Program-made: the position numbers and the translations under genes
Part shown: one piece after another, positions 55,616-64,000 of the stretch
Layout: each line of letters opens with the position of its first letter
How positions within the stretch are numbered: the stretch's first letter is position 1
The notes under the pieces: generated by a model
Seen by the model: only the letters and a program-made list of their open reading frames with translations
What the model was told of the DNA's origin: nothing
Database searches by the model: none
Source of the DNA: Cladorhizidae sp. MBARI D1340-BT2
Lineage: Eukaryota; Porifera; Demospongiae; Poecilosclerida; Cladorhizidae
Direction: 5' to 3'
Length of the DNA stretch: 64,000 bases
Assembly (NCBI GenBank): GCA_028752905.1
Contig: JAQNBH010000007.1
Span: forward strand, 12,250,919 to 12,314,918

Positions 55616-56261
55616 GATGTTGGTAAAGATGTTGGTAATGGTCGCCACGTTCAGCAACAACTTGTGAGGATCACTTTGGAGATCCAAAGTGGACACCACC
55701 TCATGTTTTAGGAGACAGTTCTTTCACTTTTATGTTTGGAGACCCTTTTCCTGTATCATATTATTTGCCCACTCACATTTCGATATAATTTTGTCTTAAT
55801 ATCGCCATTACTCTGTTTTTGTTGTTATTGTTGTTGTTGTTGTTGTTGTTGTTAGTACAAGCTACTTATTTAGACGAGTAGAGCTGTAACGCACAGTAAC
55901 TGGACAATGGATTCAGTAAACATTTCATTTAACCACACACCCTTTTCTTTCTGTTATCATAATCACTTCCACCTCATTTCAATTAGAAAATTCTCCATTC
56001 TTCATGCAAATTGGACTGCATGTGAGGAGGGGGGAGGGGCTAGATCCGAAAATTACATCAATGTAAAACTGGTAAAGGGATTATTGAGCATCAATGCAAA
56101 TCTGGTAAAGGAATAATATATGTTACTACTTATCTTGCTACTGCGGAGCCTGTTAAGGCCACCACATATACTACAGCACAGTGTTACAATATATAACGGT
56201 AATAGAAGTCTATATTATTAATTAATAATAATATCCATAATACTAATAGTTACGAGTGTCC
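55611..56261. other. 3' flank of BAZ2
   Basis: AT-rich, with a TTG run near 55815-55855. No gene recognised; may include the 3' UTR. Confidence 0.45.
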
Positions 56262-57850
56262 CGCTGTTCAAGGAGGGGGGAGGGGAAGGGACCAAAGATC
56301 ATTCCTCAGCTCACCATACAACAGTTCCTTTCTCCTTTGCCACCACTTCCCTACCCAATACATAACGCACTCGCCCACCTCCTCCATCACTGCATCACTT
56401 ACTCCCTCCACATCTTTCCCCAGCAGCAATGCCACCTTTTCATCCTTACCCACTCTTCTCTATTCATCCAGCCCCTACAATTCTGTGCACCTCATCCATC
56501 AGTACCAGTCGATCCCTCTCAAATTCCACGCACATCAAGAAATGTTCCACATCTTCCCCTGCTGCATCAAAATTCATCTCCCATCTCTAATTATCCCACA
56601 TCTCTTCTTTAATCAGCTGCCGCAGTCCTCAGTCTAAATTGCAACCGCACACCTTCATGGACCTCACCCTGCACCATTCTTTGCCAATTTATAAAACTTC
56701 AGCGTACTCTTGCCGTTTACTTCCTCCTCCCAATCCTTCTCATTTCTCACCTTCATTCTTCATTTTCCCCTTCTGCTTACGTACTGACCCAACCTCGTTG
56801 TAGCTCGTATTTACCTCAAGATCCCATATCCTTCCCACTCCTCCCTCCTCTCTAAGTTTATTTACAACTATTTTCACACATCTGCTCTCTTCCAACGCCT
56901 CCAATTCCTTACCAAACAAAACCTTCATCTCTTCACTCCTCTCCTCTAGCTTCCTCCACCCCATATCTCCCTGTACTGCCACTCCTGCTACTGTGTTACT
57001 TGCCCCCAACAATCTCCTATGCACTCACATCTGTGCTGACTCCAACTTCTTGCAAGCATTACGTCCTCATGTCCCCCACTACATACTCGATACTAGGTCT
57101 CACTAGAAGCTCCCACACCATTCTTCCTCTGTCTACTTCCACCTGCCCATTCACTCGACTCCTCCACCTGCCCACTCACTCCTCTTTGCTCTAAATCATT
57201 CCAGAACAGCTTACAACTAGTCCTTCCCAGCTCTCTGATCTTCCTTATAGTTCTCTTCCTCAATTCCTTCTTCTATATCCTAATAGTCTTTTTCACTTCC
57301 TTTCTTGCTTCTCTATAGTCATCCCATAGTTGTCTCACTCTCTCCCCTGGCTTCCCTCAGCCTCTTACATTTCTCCTTCCTGACACCAATTAACCTCTCC
57401 ACATCCTCCGACCACCATCCCTCTGACCTGTCTGTAATCTTCCTTCCAATTCCTTTCTCCGCTGCAGCCAAACCTTTCTCCTTCCACCTACCCCACACCT
57501 CTTCAACTATGTTTCCTCCCAGCTCTTGCTCAAGCTCTCACACCTCCTCTTCCCACCCCATGAACATTTCCTCCACCGCCTCCTGATATTCCACCCAGTC
57601 CAGCCTATTGTCAACTCTCCATTTATGTCGCTCTCTTCTCACTTGTACCTCTCTCTACCCCACATAATTTCTCCCCGTATAAGGTTACAGTCCGACCACG
57701 CATCCAGTTTGCCCGAGTCCTCAACTACCACCCTAGCTGCATCCATGGCTTTACTAAACAACATATAATCAATGACCTCCCCACATTCTTTCCTTCTGGT
57801 TGCTGCCAGCAACAGGCTCCTAGAGTTTATTAACTGCATTCACTTGGGAA
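56262..57850 (-). mobile_element. Degenerate LINE (non-LTR retrotransposon) ORF2 remnant lacking the RT core
   Basis: Read on the minus strand from 57850 leftward: an endonuclease-end motif (DAWSDCNLIRGEI) and a charged linker (EGWWSEDVERLIGVRKEK, LWDDYREARKEVKK). The sequence then passes, near 57000-57200, to post-RT regions: RRLLGASNTVAGVAVQGDMG, WEEEVNGKSTLKFYKLAK, and near the left end VALLLGKDVEGVSDAVMEEV and WWQRRKELLYGE. The order matches the EN, linker, RT and C-terminal layout of CR1/L2-like LINEs, but the roughly 1 kb reverse-transcriptase core is absent and frameshifts and stops are frequent. Assignment is by remembered pattern and was not searched. Confidence 0.72.
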
Positions 57851-57933
57851 ATTTTTATTCTTCAGAATCAACCTAAGATCAATATTCCTTTAGGGGGCTG
57901 GGGGCAGTACCATCTACCTCTATGCTACTTTAA

Positions 57934-58791
57934 GGGGGTCCACTACCCAAAAAAAAACTTTTTTGGGTTTTTTTGGTTTTTCCCCCAAAATATGATGACA
58001 GTACATGCAAGATGCTGCCTTCCAAATTGGAGAAGATTTGGATGCTCCATTCTGGACTTATACTAACTTGAGTACTCCCGATTTGCGAAGAAGACGCTTC
58101 ACGTAATAGTGAGTTTCAATGGCCGCGGAGACCGACAAGGGAAGCAAACCAGTAATTCTGGTCATCCCCCTAGGAAGCGGCCTATATAGGACAGACCAAA
58201 CTTCCCATCCCTATTCTTAATTTTTCTAGCATGTATATGTATACCACTTTTGGTGTTTTTTTAATGGTATGGTCAGTTCAACCATTGAAATACTATACTA
58301 GTCCTTAACATGCCTGTCCCGAAAAAGGTGTTTTTGGGGACAAGGACGGTTCTCCCTGCTTCATATTGAGACAAAATTATATAGATTCTGTTTCCTCGCT
58401 ACAAGATGACATTCTCTGTTTTTTATTTTAAGCAAGTATGATGTCAACAGGTACAAAAAAAACAATGAAAATGCTACCAAGATATTTCAATAGTTTTCCA
58501 TGATCACACTATTTTTAAAAAAACTGAATGTTATATTGTGTTTCATACTTTGTAATTTCCCCTGTGGTAAGTTGTGAAATCCCAAAGTAAATTAGTCTCC
58601 AAATATGACCGTCCTCGTGAAATCTTAAATGTTCACTAACTCCCGATCAGTTGTAGCTGGGCAGTTGGCACAGCACCAGAAGATAGGTCTGTGTATAGGT
58701 ACACATCATACAAGATTTCAAATAAAAATTCTGAAGCAGAGAGAAGTTGTGTTTTTTTTGTTTTTTTGTTTTTTTTGGGTAGTGGACCCCC
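57934..58791. mobile_element. 858-bp inverted-repeat element flanked by TTAA
   Basis: The left end TTAA|GGGGGTCCACTACCC is followed by A-run; the right end is its reverse complement, GGGTAGTGGACCCCC|TTAA. The inverted match is about 24 bases. TTAA at 57930-57933 and 58792-58795 is the target duplication. No transposase-like ORF inside. TTAA duplications are made by piggyBac and Kolobok superfamilies; which applies is not decidable here. Confidence 0.85.
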
Positions 58792-58795
58792 TTAA

Positions 58796-59284
58796 AAGCA
58801 CAGATATCTCCCTCCCTCCTTCCCCTACAGCACAAGCATAAGAACACCCCCTGACGTGATGTTTTGGGTTGTGTCAGTGGAGATCAGTGGGTAACAGGAT
58901 ACATGTACATCGAGGGAGTTGATATTCGCATATTGAGGGAGTACATTTTCGCATATTGAGGGAGTACATTTTCACAGTTTCCTCGATGACAATCTCTACT
59001 TGAAATAGTACAATCAGAACACAATGCACGCTGCAAGATGATGGGGCCGGGTCAAGTGCCACACAAGCTATAGCATTCCCAGTGCTATATAAAGCTCTGC
59101 TTCACTTCCTCTCAACCATCCAGTCTGTCAAGAGGCACGATAAGCATCACCAGAGCTTGGAGTGGCTTCAATCTGCTATTCACAATTTGCCCCCCTCTTC
59201 CCTTCCTGAATCCTTCTCTTAGTCACCTGCCAATGATTGGTTGCTTCTCCGTGGAATAATACTGGCATTATATCAAGATCAGTA
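58796..59284. other. Unclassified intergenic DNA
   Basis: Two to three short copies of GCATATTGAGGGAGTACATT near 58928-58975; otherwise nothing recognised. Confidence 0.45.
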
Positions 59285-59579
59285 CTAGATTAGTAGGGCT
59301 TCAGCTAGGGCCAGGGTGATGGTTAGGATTGAGGCCATCATAGCTAGGGTTGCCATGGTGGCTAGGATTAGGGCAATGCTTGGGGCCAGGAGAATGGCCA
59401 GGGGAGTCCAAGGCAATGGCTAAGGTTAGGTCCAAGGCAATGTCTACGATTAGGTCCAAAGCAATGTCTAGGGTTAGTTCCAAGGCAATGGCTAGGATTT
59501 GGATGGCTAGGGGGGTTAAGACCAGGAGAATAGCTAGGCTTAGGGCATTGGCCAGGGTTAGGACCAGTGCAGTGGCTAG
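59285..59579. repeat. Degenerate ~25-bp GGCTAGG-type array
   Basis: Units such as AGGCAATGGCTAGGATTAGG with drifting sequence, leading directly into the 17-bp array. Confidence 0.8.
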
Positions 59580-61705
59580 TGTTGGTTGTATCAGTATGTT
59601 GGTTGTACCAGTATGTTGGTTGTATCAGTATGTTGGTTGTACCAGTTTGTTGGTTGTACCAGTTTGTTGGTTGTACCAGTTTGTTGGTTGTACCAGTATG
59701 TTAGTTTTATCAGTATGTTGGTTGTACCAGTATGTTGGATGTATCAGTATGTTAGTTTTATCAGTATGTTGGTTGTATCAGTATGTTGGTTGTACCAGTA
59801 TGTTGGTTGTACCGGTGTACCAGTTTGTTGGTGTTACCAGTATGTTGGTTGTACCAATATGTTAGTTTTATCAGTATGTTGGTTGTACCAGTTTGTTGGT
59901 TGTACCAGTATGTTAGTTTTATCAGTATGTTGGTTGTACCAATATGTTAGTTTTATCAGTATGTTGGTTGTACCAGTTTGTTGGTTGTACCAGTATGTTA
60001 GTTTTATCAGTATGTTGGTTGTACCAGTATGTTGTTTGTAACAGTATGTTGGTTGTACCAGTATGTTAGTTTTATCAGTATGTTGGTTGTATCAGTATGT
60101 TGGTTGTACCAGTATGTTGGTTGTACCAGTATGTTGGTTGTATCAGTCTGTTGGTTGTATATACCAGTATGTTAGTTTTATCAGTATGTTGGTTGTACCA
60201 GTTTGTTGGTTGTACCAGTATGTGTTGTATCAGTATGTTGGTTGTATCAGTATGTTGGTTGTATCAGTATGGTGGTTGTACCAGTATGTTGGTTGTACCA
60301 GTATGTTGGTTGTACCAGTATGTTGGATGTATCAGTATGTTGGTTGTATCAGTATGTTGGTTGTACCAGTAAGTTGGTTGTACCAGTATGTTGGATGTCC
60401 AGTAAGTTGGTTGTACCAGTAAGTTGGATGTATCAGTATGTTGGATGTATCAGTATGTTGGTTGTACCAGTATGTTGGATGTATCAGTATGTTGGTTGTA
60501 TCAGTATGTTGGTTGTACCAGTATGTTGGATGTATCAGTATTTTGGATGTATCAGTATGTTGGTTGTACCAGTATGTTGGTTGTACCAGTATGTTGAATG
60601 TACCAGTATGTTGGTTGTACCAGTATGTTGAATGTACCAGTAAGTTGGTTGTACCAGTATGTTGGATGTATCAGTATGTTGGATGTATCAGTATGTTGGT
60701 ATGTTAATTTTAACAGTATGTTGGTTGTACCAGTTTGTTGGTTGTACCAGTATGTTGGTTGTACCAGTATGTTGGTTGTACCAGTATGTTGGATGTATCA
60801 GTATGTTGGATGTATCAGTATGTTGGATGTATCAGTATGTTGGTTGTATCAGTATGTTGGTTGTACCAGTATGGTGGTTGTACCAGTATGTTGGTTGTAC
60901 CAGTATGTTGGTTGTACCAGTATGTTGGATGTATCAGTATATTGGATGTATCAGTATGTTGGATGTATCAGTATGTTGGTTGTACCAGTAAGTTGGTTGT
61001 ACCAGTATGTTGGATGTCCAGTATGTTGGTTGTACCAGTAAGTTGGATGTATCAGTATGTTGGATGTATCAGTATGTTGGTTGTACCAGTATGTTGGATG
61101 TATCAGTATGTTGGTTGTATGTTGGTTGTACCAGTATGTTGGTTGTACCAGTAAGTTGGATGTATCAGTATGTTGGATGTATCAGTATGTTGGTTGTACC
61201 AGTATGTTGGTTGTACCATAAGTTGGATGTATCAGTATGTTGGTTGTACCAGTATGTTGGATGTATCAGTATGTTGGTTGTATGTTGGTTGTACCAGTAT
61301 GTTGGATGTATCAGTATGTTGGATGTATCAGTATGTTGGATGTATCAGTATGTTGAATGTACCAGTAAGTTGGTTGTACTAGTATGTTGGATGTATCAGT
61401 ATTTTGGATGTATCAGTATTTTGGATGTATCAGTACGTTGGATGTATCGATATGTTGGTTGTACTAGTATGTTGGATGTACCAGTATGTTGGTTGTATCA
61501 GTATGTTGGATGTACCAGTATGTTGGATGTATCAGTATGTTGGATGTATCAGTATGTTGATTGTACTAGATCTTGAATGTATCAGTATGTTGGTTGTACT
61601 TAGTATGTTGGATGTACCAGTATGTTGCTTGTACCAGTATGTTGGTTGAACCAGTATGTTGGTTATGTTGGTTGTACCAGTATGTTGGTTGTACCAGTAT
61701 GTACG
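59580..61705. repeat. 17-bp minisatellite (~125 copies)
   Basis: Unit TATGTTGGTTGTACCAG with GTATCAG and GTTGGATG variants. Because 17 is not a multiple of three, three units make a 17-residue coding period, and overlapping Val/Cys/Tyr/Gln open frames occur in all three frames. None is a gene. Confidence 0.96.
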
Positions 61706-61849
61706 CTGATGCATATATTCATGGATGGATCACATCATTGCTTCTCTGTGTTTTATATAGTGAATGTTTATCATGATCATGTGATGAGATCGAATCATTA
61801 GACTTCCAAATGAATTACTTTTTGGTATCTACTTAGCCTCTGCGTCCAC

Positions 61850-62070
61850 TCTTTCCTACCACAAGTTTGGGAAGGATTTTTGAGTTCCATTCTTCTGGAA
61901 AAGATTTATTAGCTGATTCTCGTTCCATTCTGTTGGAAATGATTTACGAGCTGATCTGGTTCTATTTTGTTTGGAATGATTTATGAGTTGATTCTGGTTC
62001 CTTTTGCTCAAACAGATTTATGAGCTAATTCTGGAAAGGATTTACGAGCTGATTCTGGTTGAGCTGATCC
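61850..62070. repeat. Degenerate repeats of GAGCTGATTCTGGTTCCATT
   Basis: Four to six loose copies; similar words occur at about 55300-55325 in intron 21. Confidence 0.6.
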
Positions 62071-62164
62071 TAGTTGTATTGTAGGCAGCGGCTTGTATTC
62101 TTTAAACAGGAACTAATTAAATTTCGAATGAGCGTTTCCCACGACCCATGGCATAAACTGGTAG

Positions 62165-62430
62165 GTGTTTAAAAAATACTTGTGGTTACCACTTTATAGC
62201 TCTATAGATTCTGCAACTTCATGGGGATGGACTGCTCAAATGATAGGTCTCTCTATGAGCTCTGTCTTGATACTAAAACATTTTTCATAGGTATAATAAT
62301 TATAGCCAAGTTACTGGCGCTAAAGTGGGGGTACCTCAACACCAAGTCCCTTATTTTGCTGCTAAATATCTCCAGATTGCCAAGTGCTAGAGAGCTGAAA
62401 TTAGCATAAGTGGCAAGAGGAAGGAAGCCC
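62165..62430. mobile_element. Diverged relative of the 67-529 element
   Basis: Shares in order CTTGTGGTTACCACTTTATA, AGATTCTGCAACTTCATG, GATAGGTCTCTCT, TTGATACTAAAA, TTCATAGGTATAA, AAGTTACT and GTGGCAAGAGGAAG with 105-370, same orientation. The terminal AAGGGGGGACG arm is not seen. Confidence 0.75.
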
Positions 62431-62699
62431 TATTCTACAGGGCCCAACCAAGAAAAAACTGCCATTTTTTCCTGTCAAGGTTTTCTCAGTGGTTCCATCT
62501 TCTTGAACCCTTATCCTTTGATATAAGCTTGGGGGACACCCAGAATTTTGCCTCAAATCCAAGATGGCCGCTAAAATCAAAAATGGCTGCCAAAATTATT
62601 TTAATTTTTATCTTACTTTTTTATCTTAATTTTTCCCCTTCCTGTCTCAATGGTTCCATTATCTGGAACCTACGTACTTTAAAATTAGTCCGATATCAT

Positions 62700-64000
62700 T
62701 GACCAAGAGATATCCGATTATGGTTCCTTCAAAACAGAAAAAAGACACTCCCTCCATCATCCCCCAATTTCAATGATACTACAAAAACTCCCCGTTGCTA
62801 GATGACACAATGACATTGAACATTGCCTGGGTTTTGGTTGGTACCATTGGTGATAATTGCCTAAAAGAATGTTTTCCGGATGTTGAAAAAGATGTACTGG
62901 GCCAGGTTGGTTCTTGGACAACATTCATGAAAGGTGTGACTGACTGCTCAACCACTAAATGCAAGCTAGAGTATCTTCCTGTAGTTCCATTGCCACCAGA
63001 TGACAAAGTCATTAAGTGGTATATACATGGATATGATGGTGCAGATTGCAAATGACCTTGAGTTGCGTCATATTTGCCCATGCTGATGAGGCAATCAACT
63101 CATCATTTCGTGTATCAATCAGGAAAAGTCATACCCCTCATGGGAGGCTTCCACACAATTTTGGTGATCCTCAAGATTCTGTTCAAAAAGTATGGTTGTC
63201 TGGGCTTCAGTGATTGGTGGGTGGAAGCTGGAGCTATAGCCGAACGTTCTGTGGCTCAAGGATTGAGGGCCGCCATTACTACAGAAGTGTCCGTTTGCAC
63301 AAACAGTCATTTGAGGCTTTAATTAATTAGGTACCGTATAAAGTAAAGCAATATCGGTACCAATTTGGACCTGCACATTAAAGAAGCTTGCTAGTCTCAG
63401 ACAGTTACCCTTGTCCAGAAAATCTTGAATCACTATTGCGATTGCCTGGGTTCAAAGTTATCTGTTCTTCATTGACATCAGCAGAAGGGACACAGGCAAA
63501 GATGATTGTGGAATATCTCGTGGACGTTTCAGGGATGTTGAGTCTAATAAGTGCAGTCAGGGAGAAATACATCGAAAGACACCTAGCAGCAGAACTGGCC
63601 TAAATGCTTCGCCTTTGGGCATATCAACTATGCCAGATACCTTACATTCAAGCATGTCAAATTCGAAGACATCAAGGTGAATAACAAAGAAGCATGGGAT
63701 GATCTGGCCCAAAATGGGTTCGGCGTATCATTGTCTGGTGAGCCCTTCTCTACAATCCATAACTGAGTCCACAATCAACCGAGAAGTGAATACAGTGCCA
63801 ATGAGAGCACAACAGACACATTCATCAAGACCAGTCATATATCATGGCTAAGCTCAGAGCTACGCTGAAAGAAAGGCTAAATATCCTCACCTCCTCAACC
63901 CACAAGGAGACCACCATAGGGGCTAGAACACAGCATCAAAATATGGTTCATAATCTAGTACTTCAGCTTGACAAATACTTCAACCCTTTCCTGAATGGTC
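62700..64000 (+). pseudogene. Frameshifted element-associated ORF, runs off the window
   Basis: Fragments in changing frames: 62795-63055 (NIAWVLVGTIGDNCLKECFP), 63074-63270 (PLMGGFHTILVILKILFKKY, WWVEAGAIAE), then after a -1/+1 shift near 63268 GRHYYRSVRLHKQSFEAL. Next are 63388-63600 (MIVEYLVDVSGMLSLISAV), 63610-63760 (FGHINYARYLTFKHVKFEDI, GFGVSLSGEPFSTIH) and finally ERLNILTSSTHKETTIGART and NLVLQLDKYFNPF. I recall similar uncharacterised multi-copy proteins in cnidarian, sponge and fish genomes (HINYARWLP-type motif), probably carried by mobile elements. Function unknown. At least three frame breaks. Confidence 0.6.

Noticed and set aside
59350..61649. Chain of overlapping Val/Cys/Tyr-rich frames
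   Set aside because: Artefact of the 17-bp array; same peptide period in all three frames.

Overview
The window is metazoan nuclear DNA. It carries almost all of one multi-exon gene on the + strand, embedded in tandem repeats and mobile-element remnants. The gene is a BAZ2-family chromatin protein (vertebrate BAZ2A/TIP5 and BAZ2B, fly Toutatis). Twenty-two coding exons between 7298 and 55610 join with matching phases and give an uninterrupted frame of about 3,254 codons. The domain order is acidic N-terminus, TAM/MBD-like domain, AT-hooks, basic coiled coil, DDT, WHIM1, AT-hook, WHIM2, very long Gln-rich region, GWW-type WSD motif, BAZ2 pre-PHD block, two PHD fingers and bromodomain. This architecture is animal-specific. 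The base composition, the LINE type and the repeat-filled introns suggest a non-bilaterian or other invertebrate (a sponge would fit), but the sequence alone does not settle the species.

Layout: 1-7297 is upstream non-coding DNA with a fold-back element (67-529), two minisatellites and scattered dispersed repeats. No first exon or promoter could be recognised there. 7298-55610 is the gene; its introns are dominated by minisatellites with units of 15 to about 80 bp, and by my rough sum tandem repeats make up about 40% of the window. A TTAA-flanked piggyBac-like element lies inside the last intron's array (53069-54032), with a perfectly reconstructable empty site. 55611-64000 is downstream DNA: a minus-strand LINE remnant lacking its reverse-transcriptase core (56262-57850), a TTAA-flanked inverted-repeat element (57934-58791), a 2.1 kb array of a 17-bp unit (59580-61705), a diverged relative of the 67-529 element (62165-62430), and a frameshifted element-like ORF running off the right edge.

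The most unusual signal is that several intronic minisatellites appear to have been seeded at the splice sites themselves. Intron 2 and intron 7 arrays repeat the exon-adjacent 5' splice donor in every unit. The 3' ends of introns 12 and 20 repeat the sequence that becomes the acceptor. A second notable signal is an intron 10 array with more than twenty copies of the palindrome GTCACGTGAC, a full E-box/CLEAR-type site. Most long open frames in the window are by-products of these repeats and are not genes.
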